Of a DNA stretch of 64,000 nt, positions 24,738-34,315 are shown one piece after another. Source of the stretch: Micromonospora sp. U21. GTDB taxonomy: Bacteria > Actinomycetota > Actinomycetes > Mycobacteriales > Micromonosporaceae. Each line of letters opens with the position of its first letter. The stretch's first letter is position 1. Location: the NCBI RefSeq assembly GCF_018070045.1, contig NZ_JAGPYK010000017.1, positions 1-64,000 of the forward strand. The letters are read 5' to 3'. Below the pieces are notes generated by a model. It was not told where the DNA came from. It saw nothing but the letters and a program-made list of their open reading frames with translations, and ran no database searches. A program made the translations under genes and the position numbers.

Positions 24738-24755
24738 TAGTTGAACTCTCAACTA
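24738..24755. promoter_or_regulatory. Palindromic operator between VOC and MarR genes
   Basis: TAGTTGA-ACTC-TCAACTA: seven-base perfect arms, four-base spacer. It lies 20 bases from each of the divergent start codons (24,717 and 24,776), matching the TTGA-N-TCAA type sites bound by MarR proteins. It probably mediates autorepression and control of the VOC gene. Confidence 0.7.
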
Positions 24756-24775
24756 CTCCGCGTATGATGGCGGTC

Positions 24776-25228
24776 ATGACCCGCTGGTTGGACCCCGACG
24801 AGCAGCGCACCTGGCGGGCGTTCCTCACCGCCTCCCGCGCGCTGATGGACACGCTCGACCGCGAACTGCAACGCGACGCAGGGATGCCGCACGCCTACTA
24901 CGAGATCCTGGTCCGGCTCTCCGAGGCCCCCGACCGGCGGCTGCGGATGAGCGAACTGGCCGAGGCGACCGGGTCGTCGCGGAGCCGGCTCTCGCACGCG
25001 GTGGCCCGACTGGAGGCGGCCGGCTGGGTGCGCCGCGAGGAGTGCGCCACCGACCGGCGTGGGCAGGTCGCGCTGCTCACCGACGCGGGCTTCGCCACCC
25101 TCGCCGCCGCCGCCCCCGGCCATGTCGAGGGGGTACGCCGGCACCTGTTCGACGCGTTGAGCCCGGCCCAGGTCGACCAGCTGCGCCGGATCAGCGAGAC
25201 GCTGGCCGAGCACCTGACCGGATCCTGA
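24776..25228 (+). CDS. MarR-family transcriptional regulator, 150 residues
   Basis: ATG 24776 (MTRWLDPDEQRTWRAFLTAS) is preferred; ATG 24764 is possible. Typical MarR: long N-helix, LRMSELAEATGSSRSRLSHA with the recognition helix, VARLEAAGWVRREECATDRR and the wing GQVALLTDAGFATLAAAAPG. No OhrR-type reactive Cys at the N-terminus is visible. It is divergent from the VOC gene with a palindromic site in the gap, so it should repress both. Confidence 0.88.
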   Translation: MTRWLDPDEQRTWRAFLTASRALMDTLDRELQRDAGMPHAYYEILVRLSEAPDRRLRMSELAEATGSSRSRLSHAVARLEAAGWVRREECATDRRGQVALLTDAGFATLAAAAPGHVEGVRRHLFDALSPAQVDQLRRISETLAEHLTGS

Positions 25229-25285
25229 CCGATCGGCACCGGCGCGGGTCTTGTACTTACCGTCGTCGGATGAGCACGATGGGGC

Positions 25286-26983
25286 GTGCCCTCCGGCTTC
25301 GGCGAACTGACTGATCAGGCGCACCACCTCGTGTCCGCCGGCGACCTGGCCGGCGCACAGCGGCTGCTCTCCGACGCGCTCACCGACGCCGACCCCAGCC
25401 CGGCCAACGCCACCCCCGAGCTGGCCGAGGCCGCCAGCCTCCAGGCGCGGGTGCTGGTCGCGCTCGGCGAGCCGCACTCCGCCCGGGGTTGGGCCGCCTT
25501 CGCGTACGCGGCCACCACCCGGTTGCACGGCCGCTCCGACCCGCGCACGGTGGCCGCCGCGGCGACGCTGGCCGCGGTGCTGCACCGGGTTGGCAGCCAC
25601 GCCCGGGCCGCGCGGCTCTACCAGGAAGTCATCATCGAACTGACCGCACAGGACGGCCCCGAGTCGCTGCGGGTGCTCGCCGCGCACGCCGACCTGGCCA
25701 CCGTCGAGTACGCCCGCGGCCAGTGCACGGTGGCCCGTGACCGGCTCCAGGACGCCTGGGAGCTGCACCGCGAGGTGTACGGCGACGGGCATCCCAGCGG
25801 CATCAAGATGCTGGCCCGGCTCGGCGCGATGCAGCGCGACTGTGGGCAGTTCGCCGAGGCGCACGACAACCTGGCGTTGGCCCGCGAGCTGTGCCGGCAG
25901 CACCTGGCCGCCGACGACCCGCTGGCCGCGCAGGTGGCCGCGCTGGCCCGGGCGGCGGCCAACCCCGACCACGTCTGCGCCGACGAAACGCCCCGGGACA
26001 CCCCGGTCGTGCCGGCCGCCCGGGCTCCGTCACACGCGGACGGGCCGGTCGAGTCCGGCTGTCACCCACCGGAGCCCCCGCCGCGGCACGCCGACCCGGC
26101 GGCGGCCGGCCCCGGCATCAGCGACGATGCGGCCCTGGCCGGCCGTGGGGCCGTGGCCGGCGGCGGGGCGGTGCCGAGTCCTCGATCGCCGGCCGACGAG
26201 CCGGGCGGGTCGGTGGGCTTCACCTGGCCACCCGATCCGGCGGACGAGCCGGCTCGCCAATCCACCGACACACCGGTCCCCCCGTCCGTTGTCGGGCTCG
26301 CCGGCGGCGCGGAAGAGGCTTCCGGGGTGTACCGGCTGCACCGGCCGGGCGCGCCGGCCGAGCCGAGCCCGCCGTCCGAGCCGTCCGGCGCGTACGCCCA
26401 GCCGGATCCGTACGCGCGGCCGGATCCGTACGCGCCGCTGGAGCCGTACACACCGTCCCGGCTGTTGCCGGTGCCCGTGCACCGGGCACCGGCGCCGCGG
26501 CGCAACCGGCTGGTGCCGGTGCTGGTGGCCGGTGTGGTCGTGGTGCTGCTGGGCACCGCCGCGGTGATCGCCGGGGTGGCCCGGGTCGGCGACCGGGACG
26601 ACCAGTCCCGCGTCCCGGACACCGGCTCCACCAGCGCCGGCCCGACCGGCACGGGCGCGCCGGCCACCACCAGCGCCTCCCCCTCCGGCGCGGCGCCGCC
26701 CGCGGCCGCGCCGGGCACCCCACCGGGCGCGGTGACCCTGCGCGACAACCGGGACAACATCGCCCTGCGCTGGACCTACCCGGCCGGCGGCGAGGGGCCG
26801 GTGGTCGTCTCCGCCGGCCGGGCCGGCCAGGGCAAGAACGCCATCGCCACGCTGCCCGCCGGTGCCACCAGCTTCGTCGTCTACGCGCTCAACCGCGCCA
26901 ACGACTACTGCTTCACGGTGGCCGTCGTCTGGTCCACCGACACCGTCGCCAGCGCCGACGAGGTCTGCACCCGCCGCCGTTGA
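25286..26983 (+). CDS. TPR protein with Pro-rich linker, one TM helix and outer domain, 565 residues
   Basis: GTG 25286 (VPSGFGELTDQAHHLVSAGD). Residues 1-230 are TPR-like helical repeats (DLAGAQRLLSDALTD; HSARGWAAFAYAATTRLHGR; ARAARLYQEVIIELTAQDG; CTVARDRLQDAWELHREVYG). Residues 240-400 are low complexity, including repeated QPDPYARPDPYAPLEPY. A TM helix (LVPVLVAGVVVVLLGTAAVI) at about 412-435 leads to an outer Thr/Ser/Pro-rich stalk and a fibronectin-like end (NIALRWTYPAGGEGPVVVSA, NDYCFTVAVVWSTDTVASAD). It is a type II-like membrane protein with cytosolic TPRs. Function unknown. The histidine kinase gene is convergent. Confidence 0.75.
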   Translation: MPSGFGELTDQAHHLVSAGDLAGAQRLLSDALTDADPSPANATPELAEAASLQARVLVALGEPHSARGWAAFAYAATTRLHGRSDPRTVAAAATLAAVLHRVGSHARAARLYQEVIIELTAQDGPESLRVLAAHADLATVEYARGQCTVARDRLQDAWELHREVYGDGHPSGIKMLARLGAMQRDCGQFAEAHDNLALARELCRQHLAADDPLAAQVAALARAAANPDHVCADETPRDTPVVPAARAPSHADGPVESGCHPPEPPPRHADPAAAGPGISDDAALAGRGAVAGGGAVPSPRSPADEPGGSVGFTWPPDPADEPARQSTDTPVPPSVVGLAGGAEEASGVYRLHRPGAPAEPSPPSEPSGAYAQPDPYARPDPYAPLEPYTPSRLLPVPVHRAPAPRRNRLVPVLVAGVVVVLLGTAAVIAGVARVGDRDDQSRVPDTGSTSAGPTGTGAPATTSASPSGAAPPAAAPGTPPGAVTLRDNRDNIALRWTYPAGGEGPVVVSAGRAGQGKNAIATLPAGATSFVVYALNRANDYCFTVAVVWSTDTVASADEVCTRRR

Positions 26984-27003
26984 CCACGCTGAGCCGCGAT
27001 CGG

Positions 27004-28556
27004 TCAGCGGCCGGCCCGTGGCTCCTCGTCGGTTGGCAGTGCCGGCAGCAGCAGACACACCCGTAGCCCCTGCTGGTCGTCACCGTCGGCCAGGCTGATG
27101 CTGCCGCCGGCCCGGCGGACCAGCTCCCACACGATGGCCAGGCCCAGGCCGGCCCCACCCTCGTCGCGGGCCCGCCCGTCGTCCAGCCGGGTGAACCGGC
27201 CGAAGACCCGCTCCCGGTCGGCCACCGGAATCCCCGGGCCGTCGTCGGTCACCGTCACCAGGTGATACGCCGCCTCCCGGTTCCTGGCCGACGTCGCCTC
27301 CACCGCGAGCAGAACAGCGCCGTACGCGTGCCGGACCGCGTTGTCCACCAGGTTGGCCAGCACCCGGCGCAGCTCGTCGGCGTTCCCGGCCGTCCACAGC
27401 GGGCCCGCCGGCGGCACCACCCGCACCGGCGGCGACGGGTACCGGGCGGCGACCTCGGTCAGCAGGTCGCCCAGCTCCACCGGCCCGGTCCCCCGGGCCG
27501 GTGGCGTCTCGTCCAGGCGGGCCAGCAGCAGCAGGTCGTCGACCAGTCGGCTCAGCCGGTCCGTGTCGGCGAGCAGGTTGGCGGTCACCGCCGTCCAGTC
27601 CGTGCGGCCGGCGAGGCGCTGCGCAACCTCCAGCTCGGTCCGGATGTTGGTCAACGGGCTGCGCAACTCGTGTGCCGCATCGGAAACGAACGCCCGCTGC
27701 CGGGCCCGGGCAGACTCCAACCGGCCCAGCATTCCGTTGAGGGTGACCGCCAACCGATGGATCTCGTCGGCAGAGGCGGGCACCGGCAGTCGCCCGGTCC
27801 CGGCCCGCCCGGTGATCTCCTCGGCGCCCTGGCGCAGCGCCTCCACCGGCCGCAGGGTCGCGCCCACCACCCGCCAGGCCACCACGGCCAGCAGGGCCAC
27901 CAGCAGCGGGAACGCCACCAGCAGGATGGTCCGGACCACGTGCGTACTGTGCCGCACATCGGCCATCGAGCGGGCGACCAGCACGGTGAGCGGGTCGGCA
28001 GCGGTGCCGGCGGGTACGGCGACCACCCGGACCGGGCCGGCGAGCCCGACCCGCTCCGCCGGCACCTCCAGCCGCTGCCGGCGGTCACCGTTCAGCCGCT
28101 CCGGGCGGACCATCGGGACCAGCCGGTCGGCGTCGATCGAGGCGGCCCGGATCCGCCCCTGCGTGTCGATCACCTGGACGCGGACCTGCCCGCCCGCCAC
28201 TGGCAGCGGGTCGGGCAGCGCGTCCTCGGCGGCGAGCAGGGCGACGGCGTCGGCGGTCCGGAACGCCTCGGTGTCCACGGTGCGCTGGAGCACGTAGCCG
28301 AGCGCGCCGAGCAGCACCACCCCGCCGAGGGCCAGCCCCACGGCGAGGCCGAACACCCCGATCGCCATGAGCCGGCCGCGCAGGCCGAGCACCGGCAACC
28401 GGCTGCGCCAGGGCCGGCCGGCGCGCCCCGGACCGCCGGAGGCCGCCGGACCGGTGGAGATCGCCTGGCCGGTGCAGGTCGTCCGGCGGTCGGCGGTCGC
28501 GGCGGCGCCGGGCGCGGGCGGCACGCCGGTCGTCAGGTCGGCCGGCACGTCCGTGC

Positions 28557-28560
<4 letters not shown>
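27004..28560 (-). CDS. HAMP-domain sensor histidine kinase, 518 residues
   Basis: GTG 28560 overlaps the stop of the response regulator (four bases). Residues 1-50 are a Pro-rich start; TM1 at about 60-85 (LMAIGVFGLAVGLALGGVVL); a sensor region; TM2 at about 205-225 (ILLVAFPLLVALLAVVAW); then HAMP. HisKA has DAAHELRSPLTNIRTELEVA (His near 293). The ATPase domain has RVLANLVDNAVRHAYG (N box), DDGPGIPVADRERVFGRF (G1) and GGAGLGLAIVWELVRRAGGS (G2). The signal is unknown. The RR gene upstream and the LolA-like gene divergent from it suggest envelope sensing. Confidence 0.92.
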
Positions 28561-29216
<656 letters not shown>

Positions 29217-29308
29217 TCAAGGGTGCCACCTGGGTCAATCCCGGCGGATCGGCGTCCTCAGCGTGTTCACAGCGCCGAGCGGGCAGGATGGTCGCAGGAG
29301 GTTCCCAC

Positions 29309-30436
29309 ATGTCCGTTCTGAGAAGCCGTCCCGTCCTGCGCTGGCTGGTCCCGGCGACCGCCGCAGTCGCCGTCATCGGTGGCGGCGCGGCGATCGGCAC
29401 GTTCGCCGCCGAGGCCGAGCCGAGCCTGCCGCCGCGCACCGCCGCCCAGCTCCTTGTCGATCTGCAGACGTCGCGGCTGGAGGGGCTGTCCGGCACGGTC
29501 GTGCAGCGCGCCGACCTCGGTCTGCCACCGCTGGTCGGGCTGGTCCCCGGCAACGACCTGACCACCCTGTTGAGCGGCACGCACACCCTGCGGGTCTGGT
29601 ACTCCGGTCCGGAGCGGCAGCGGGTGGCGCTGCTGGACACCCTCGGCGAGCGGGACGTCATCCGCAACGGCCGGGACGTGTGGACCTGGGAGAGCCGCAC
29701 CAACACCGCCAGCCACCGCACGCTGGGCGGCGCCGAGGCCGAGAAGCCGGTGCCCGAGCCGGCGCCGAGCCCGCCGGCGACGCCGCAGCAGGCAGCCGAC
29801 CTGGCGTTGGGCGCGATCGACCCGAGCACCGAGGTGAGCGTCGGCCGGTCGGCGACCGTGGCCGGCCGGGACGCGTACGAGCTGGTGCTCCAGCCGCGCG
29901 ACCGCGAGTCGCTGGTGCACCAGCTGCGGATCGCCATCGACGCCAAGCAGCACGTGCCGCTGCGCTTCGAGGTGCTCGCCAGGGGCAGCGACCAGCCGGC
30001 GTTCGAGGTCGCCTTCACCCAGGTCGACTACCAGCGCCCCGACGCCGACCAGTTCACCTTCAACCCGCCGCCCGGCGTGACCGTCACCGAGGAGTCGGCC
30101 GAGCGGCCGCCCGCGGGCCGGCCCGGCCACTCCGAGCCGGCCGGTGATCCGCAGGTGCGTGCCGTGGGCACCGGCTGGACCACCGTGCTGGTCGCCCGCC
30201 TGGACGAGGCCGTCGGCGGCAAGCCGGCCGGCGGGAAGCCCGCCGGTGCCAAGCCGGCCGGTACGCCGGACGTCGACATGTCGAAGCTCCTCGGCGGGCT
30301 GTCGGCGGTCAGCAGTGACTGGGGCAGCGGTCGGCTGCTCACCGGCAAGCTGTTCAGCGTGCTGCTCACCGACGACGGCCGGGTGCTCGCCGGCGCCGTC
30401 ACCCCGGAACGGCTCTACCAGGTCGCTCGCGGCTGA
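29309..30436 (+). CDS. LolA/RseB-like exported protein, 375 residues
   Basis: ATG 29309 (MSVLRSRPVLRWLVPATAAV) with GCAGGAGG seven bases upstream. The N-terminus has a signal or anchor helix (VPATAAVAVIGGGAAIGTFA). The domain that follows matches the LolA/RseB-type lipid-binding half-barrel: AQLLVDLQTSRLEGLSGTVV, TLRVWYSGPERQRVALLDTL, DVWTWESRTNTASHRTL, YELVLQPRDRESLVHQLRIA, HVPLRFEVLARGSDQPAFEV, and PDADQFTFNPPPGVTVTEE. The C-terminal ~100 residues contain Gly/Lys/Pro repeats (GGKPAGGKPAGAKPAG) then an outer beta piece. It is probably regulated by the divergent two-component system. Confidence 0.75.
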   Translation: MSVLRSRPVLRWLVPATAAVAVIGGGAAIGTFAAEAEPSLPPRTAAQLLVDLQTSRLEGLSGTVVQRADLGLPPLVGLVPGNDLTTLLSGTHTLRVWYSGPERQRVALLDTLGERDVIRNGRDVWTWESRTNTASHRTLGGAEAEKPVPEPAPSPPATPQQAADLALGAIDPSTEVSVGRSATVAGRDAYELVLQPRDRESLVHQLRIAIDAKQHVPLRFEVLARGSDQPAFEVAFTQVDYQRPDADQFTFNPPPGVTVTEESAERPPAGRPGHSEPAGDPQVRAVGTGWTTVLVARLDEAVGGKPAGGKPAGAKPAGTPDVDMSKLLGGLSAVSSDWGSGRLLTGKLFSVLLTDDGRVLAGAVTPERLYQVARG

Positions 30437-30451
30437 TCTTCCGGTGTTGTC

Positions 30452-30482
30452 GCGCCGGGTCGACCATCGGTCGGCCCGGCGC
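30452..30482 (+). terminator. Hairpin after the LolA-like gene
   Basis: Arms GCGCCGGGTCGACC and GGTCGGCCCGGCGC with one mismatch and a short loop, 16 bases after the stop. Confidence 0.65.
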
Positions 30483-30554
30483 GTCGTCGTGTCCGGTCCC
30501 GGTGGGCGCCACGGTCGAGCGAAGCGGACCGTCAGCTGGCGCCAGCAGGCCGCG

Positions 30555-31190
30555 TCAGGGGGTGGCGGTCGCGCCGAGGGCGGTGAGGAACGCGTCGGCG
30601 AGCACCGCGTGGCCGGGCAGGTGCGGATGTACCCGGTCGTCGGCCCAGCGCTTCGCCGGGCTGACCGCGAGCACGCGGTCGAACGCCGCCTGGCTTGGCA
30701 CGTGCACCGCGTCGAACTCGGCGGCCAGCGCGGCGACCACGGCGCCGTACCGGTCGGTGTCGGCGCGCTGCGGGTCGCCGCGGTCCGTCTCGATCAGGAA
30801 CGGGTCGCCGAGAATCAGCCGGCAGCCGGTGGCATCCACCGCACGGCGGAGCAGGTCACGCAGGGTGCGCTCGTACTCGTCGATGGGGACGGCCTCGTCC
30901 GGCCAGTCGCCGTAGCGTCGCCAGATGTCGTTGATGCCGATCATGACCGAGAGCCAGTCGGGGCGCTCGGCGATGGCGTCGTCGTCCCAGCGGGCGGCCA
31001 GGTGGCGGACGGTGTCCCCGCTCACGCCCCGGTTGATCCACTCCACGTCCAGCTCCGGGTGGCGCGCGCCGACCAGGGCACGAACGAGGCTGACGTAGCC
31101 GGCGCCGTAGGGCGCGGCGGTGTCTCGCCGGCCGCAGTCGGTGATGCTGTCGCCGATGAGGACCACCCGTTGCCCGGTCCGCAGGATCAT
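30555..31190 (-). CDS. SGNH/GDSL hydrolase, 211 residues
   Basis: ATG 31190 (MILRTGQRVVLIGDSITDCG) follows GAGGTGG; a longer open frame upstream looks non-coding. GDS motif (GDSITDCGRR, Ser near 15), block II/III with NRGVSGDT, and GINDIW, and the Asp/His end DDRVHPHLPGHAVLADAFL. All four SGNH blocks are visible, so it is a predicted active esterase or lipase of the hydrolase family. Without a signal peptide it should be cytosolic. Substrate unknown. It is divergent from helD, which starts 150 bases away. Confidence 0.9.
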   Translation of the reverse strand: MILRTGQRVVLIGDSITDCGRRDTAAPYGAGYVSLVRALVGARHPELDVEWINRGVSGDTVRHLAARWDDDAIAERPDWLSVMIGINDIWRRYGDWPDEAVPIDEYERTLRDLLRRAVDATGCRLILGDPFLIETDRGDPQRADTDRYGAVVAALAAEFDAVHVPSQAAFDRVLAVSPAKRWADDRVHPHLPGHAVLADAFLTALGATATP

Positions 31191-31285
31191 CGCCGCCACC
31201 TCGCGATCACCGGGCGCGCCGACCCGGTCAGCTTGGTCGAGGCCGGCGGGACGCGCTATCTTCAACAGTTCGAGGGCACAAAAAA

Positions 31286-31327
31286 GAACGGCTTTAAAGC
31301 CGTTCCTGCAAAGGATTCTAATCTTTA
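31286..31327 (+). promoter_or_regulatory. AT-rich palindromic leader upstream of helD
   Basis: A perfect 20-base palindrome GAACGGCTTTAAAGCCGTTC (31,286-31,305), flanked by an A-run, is followed by a second imperfect one (AAAGGATTCTAATCTTT at about 31,311-31,327) and then the Shine-Dalgarno AGGGAGA. The sequence is unusually A/T-rich for this genome. It could be a protein operator or an RNA attenuator or protein-binding leader of helD. Which applies cannot be told from sequence. Confidence 0.6.
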
Positions 31328-31337
31328 GGGAGACGGC

Positions 31338-33632
31338 TTGTCAAGGCACTCCGGCGGTTCCGGCGAATTGCCGCTCGATGACGAGATCGGTCGCGAGCAG
31401 GAGTACGTCTCGATGCTCTACGACCGGCTGGACGGGCTGCGTGAGCAGGCCGCCTCCCGGCTCACCGACGAGCTGCGCAACACCGGCGGCACCCGCCAGG
31501 ACCGCTCCCAGCGGGACAGCTCGGTAGCCATGTACGCCGACCAGGTCGAGCAGTTCTCCGCCGTGGAGGACGGGCTCTGTTTCGGGCGTCTCGACGGCGA
31601 CGACGACTCCCGCCGCTACATCGGCCGGATCGGCATCTTCGACACCACCGGTGACTACGACCCGCTGCTGATGGACTGGCGGGCCCCCGCCGCCCGCCCG
31701 TTCTACCTCGCCACCGCCGCCAACCCGCAGGGCGTACGCCGCCGGCGGCACCTGCGTACCCGCCAGCGGAAGGTGACCGGGCTCAACGACGAGGTGCTCG
31801 ACATCGACACCGCCGCTCCGGACGCCCACGAGGAGCTGACCGGCGAGGCGTCACTGCTCGCCGCGCTCAACGCCGGTCGCACCGGCCGGATGCGCGACAT
31901 CGTGGAGACGATCCAGGCCGAACAGGACCGGATCATCCGCGCCGATCTGCCCGGGGTGATGGTGGTCCAGGGCGGGCCCGGCACCGGCAAGACGGCGGTC
32001 GCGCTGCACCGGGCGGCGTACCTGCTCTACACACACCGGCGGGAACTGTCCAGCCGGGGCGTGCTGCTGGTCGGCCCGAACGCGACCTTCCTGCGCTACA
32101 TCTCCCAGGTGCTGCCCACGCTGGCCGAGACCGGAGTGCTGTTGCGTACCCAGGGTGATCTCTTTCCCGGGGTCAGTGCGCAACGGGCCGAGCCGGCCGA
32201 AACCGCCGCGCTCAAGGGCCGAGCGGTGCTGGCCGAGGTGCTGGCGCTGGCCGTACGGGACCGGCAGTGGGTGCCGGACGAGCCGCTGGAGATCGAGGTG
32301 GAGCGGGAGGCGCTGGCCCTCGACCCGGAGACCGTGCGTACCGCCCGGGACCGGGTGCGCCGCACCGGCCGGCCGCACAACCTGGCCCGGGCGCTGTTTG
32401 ACGTGGAGATCGTGCACGCGCTCGCCGACCAGGTGGCCGAGCGGATCGGCACCGACCCGCTGGGCGGGGAGAACCTGCTCGATGAGGCCGACCGGGCCGA
32501 GATCCGCCGGGAGTTGCGTGAGGAACCGGAGATCCAGGCCACCCTCGACCGGCTCTGGCCGGTGCTCACCCCGCAGCGCCTGCTCGCCGACCTGTACGCC
32601 GACCCGGACCGGATCGCCGCCGCCGCGCCGATGCTCACCGACGAGGAGCAGGCCCTGCTGCACCGCGAGCCGGGTGGCTGGACGCCGGCCGACGTGCCGC
32701 TGCTGGACGAGGCCGCCGAGCTGCTCGGCGAGGACGAGCGGGCCGCCGCCGCGCGGCTCGATCGCATTCGCCGGATGGAACGGGAGTACGCCGAGGGCGT
32801 GCTGGAGATCGCCCGGGGTTCCCGCTCGATCGACGTCGAGGACGAGGCCGAAGGCGGTGAGATCCTCGGCGTGACCGACCTGATCGACGCGGACCGGCTG
32901 CTGGAGCGGCAGGAGGAGGCCGACCGCCTGACCACCGCGCAGCGCGCCGCCGCCGACCGGACCTGGGCGTTCGGTCACGTCATCGTGGACGAGGCGCAGG
33001 AGTTGTCGCCGATGGCGTGGCGACTGCTGATGCGGCGCTGCCCGAGCCGGTCGATGACGATCGTCGGGGACGTGGCGCAGACCGGTGCGCTCACCGGCAC
33101 GCCCTCCTGGGCGGACGCCCTCGCCCCGTACGTGGCGCAGCGGTGGCGGTTGACCGAGCTGACGGTCAGCTACCGCACCCCCGCCGAGATCATGGCCGTC
33201 GCCGCCGACGTACTGGCCGAGATCGACCCGGACCTGCGGCCCCCGCGCTCGGTGCGGGAGAGCGGCGTACCACCGTGGGACCGGGCGGTGCCCGACGAGC
33301 AGTTGGCGGCGGAGCTGGTCGACGCGGCCACCCGGGAGGCGGCCGCGCTGGCCGAGGGCCGGCTGGGCGTGATCGTGCCGGCCGGTCGGGTGGACGAGCT
33401 GGGCGCGGCGGTGACCGCCGCGCTGCCGGAGGCCGCCGTGGGCGAGCATCCGGAGCTGGAGAGCCGGGTGGTGGTGCTGACCGTCGCTCAGGCCAAGGGG
33501 CTGGAGTTCGACTCGGTGCTGGTCGTCGACCCGGACCGGATTGTCGCCGAGTCCCCGCGCGGGCGCAGCGACCTGTACGTCGCGCTCACCCGCGCCACCC
33601 AACGCCTCGGCATCCTGCGCCCCGGCCGCTGA
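31338..33632 (+). CDS. helD: HelD-type RNA polymerase-associated helicase-like ATPase, 764 residues
   Basis: TTG 31338 (MSRHSGGSGELPLDDEIGRE) follows AGGGAGA at a good distance. The N-terminal coiled-coil and HelD-specific region (YDRLDGLREQAASRLTDELR, YIGRIGIFDTTGDYDPLLMD) are followed by Walker A GGPGTGKTAVALHRAAYLLY (near 212) and helicase motifs VIVDEAQELSPMAW (near 548), VGDVAQTG and VSYRTPAEI. It ends with AKGLEFDSVLVVDPDRIV and LYVALTRATQRL. HelD clears RNA polymerase from DNA or rifampicin in actinobacteria (HelR). Preceded by a palindromic leader and followed by a strong hairpin, so probably monocistronic. Confidence 0.88.
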   Translation: MSRHSGGSGELPLDDEIGREQEYVSMLYDRLDGLREQAASRLTDELRNTGGTRQDRSQRDSSVAMYADQVEQFSAVEDGLCFGRLDGDDDSRRYIGRIGIFDTTGDYDPLLMDWRAPAARPFYLATAANPQGVRRRRHLRTRQRKVTGLNDEVLDIDTAAPDAHEELTGEASLLAALNAGRTGRMRDIVETIQAEQDRIIRADLPGVMVVQGGPGTGKTAVALHRAAYLLYTHRRELSSRGVLLVGPNATFLRYISQVLPTLAETGVLLRTQGDLFPGVSAQRAEPAETAALKGRAVLAEVLALAVRDRQWVPDEPLEIEVEREALALDPETVRTARDRVRRTGRPHNLARALFDVEIVHALADQVAERIGTDPLGGENLLDEADRAEIRRELREEPEIQATLDRLWPVLTPQRLLADLYADPDRIAAAAPMLTDEEQALLHREPGGWTPADVPLLDEAAELLGEDERAAAARLDRIRRMEREYAEGVLEIARGSRSIDVEDEAEGGEILGVTDLIDADRLLERQEEADRLTTAQRAAADRTWAFGHVIVDEAQELSPMAWRLLMRRCPSRSMTIVGDVAQTGALTGTPSWADALAPYVAQRWRLTELTVSYRTPAEIMAVAADVLAEIDPDLRPPRSVRESGVPPWDRAVPDEQLAAELVDAATREAAALAEGRLGVIVPAGRVDELGAAVTAALPEAAVGEHPELESRVVVLTVAQAKGLEFDSVLVVDPDRIVAESPRGRSDLYVALTRATQRLGILRPGR

Positions 33633-33645
33633 CGGCCCGGACCCG

Positions 33646-33683
33646 CGCCGCCCCCGCCGATCTGCCGGTCGGCGGGGGCGGCG
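33646..33683 (+). terminator. Strong 15-bp stem hairpin after helD
   Basis: Arms CGCCGCCCCCGCCGA and TCGGCGGGGGCGGCG with an eight-base loop, between helD and a convergent gene; probably a bidirectional terminator. Confidence 0.75.
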
Positions 33684-33704
33684 TGCAGGGTGACTGACCG
33701 CCGG

Positions 33705-34130
33705 TCAGTCCCGGTCGGTGTCCTGGATGGACTTGGCCGGTCCGGTCGCGGACGTGGACTGGTCGCTGGTGCCACCGCCCATCGGGGTGCTCAGGCCCCC
33801 GGTGGTGGCGTCGCCGGTGGTGGTCGGCGCCACCTTGCCCCGGTGCCGCTCCGGCTGCCGGGCCACCCGACGGGCGCTCGCCGGGCCGGCGGTACCGCCG
33901 GTCGTGGTCACCGCGCCCTGCCCGCCGACGGGGCCGCCGTCGCGCAGCACCAGCGGGTCGATCCGTTCGTGCGCCGGGTCGAGTGGATCGTCGCGCTGGA
34001 TCTGGCTCTGCACGTCGGTGCGGGGCACCGTCACCTCGTCGAGAGCGCCCTCGCCGTACACGCCGCCGGCGATCCGGTTCTCGGCCCGGCGGGCGGCGTC
34101 CTGCCGCATGTCGTCCTCACGCACGTCCAT
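33705..34130 (-). CDS. Hypothetical protein, 141 residues, acidic N-terminus and Thr/Gly-rich tail
   Basis: ATG 34130 (MDVREDDMRQDAARRAENRI) with GAGGTG upstream. The first 50 residues look helical with a possible MRQDAARRAENRIAGGVYGE segment; TVPRTDVQSQIQRDDPLDPA follows; the rest is low-complexity Thr/Gly (TTTGGTAGPASARRVARQPE ... TTTGDATTGGLSTPMGGGTS). No TM segment or signal peptide. No family is recognised. It converges on helD. Confidence 0.5.
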   Translation of the reverse strand: MDVREDDMRQDAARRAENRIAGGVYGEGALDEVTVPRTDVQSQIQRDDPLDPAHERIDPLVLRDGGPVGGQGAVTTTGGTAGPASARRVARQPERHRGKVAPTTTGDATTGGLSTPMGGGTSDQSTSATGPAKSIQDTDRD

Positions 34131-34315
34131 CACCTCGCAGAAGCTGTGGAACTGACTGCGTGCCCGACCGTCGGCCGGCCAAACCCGCCGGGACCGGGAG
34201 GTTGTCCACACCGGTTCACCGTCGCGCCGTCCGCCGGCCGCCTGCCGGCCGTCCCCGGTGTCCATGCTGTCCGGCGACCGGTGGGAGACGCCCGCCGGCA
34301 GGAGGGGATGACAGC

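Noticed and set aside
23251..24744. Long plus-strand open frame opposite the hypothetical and VOC genes
   Set aside because: Composition is typical of antisense to GC-rich coding DNA; the minus-strand VOC gene is well supported.
33718..34155. Plus-strand frame opposite the gene at 33,705-34,130
   Set aside because: The minus-strand protein has a good start and Shine-Dalgarno, while the plus-strand product is Ser/Arg-rich and has no domain.
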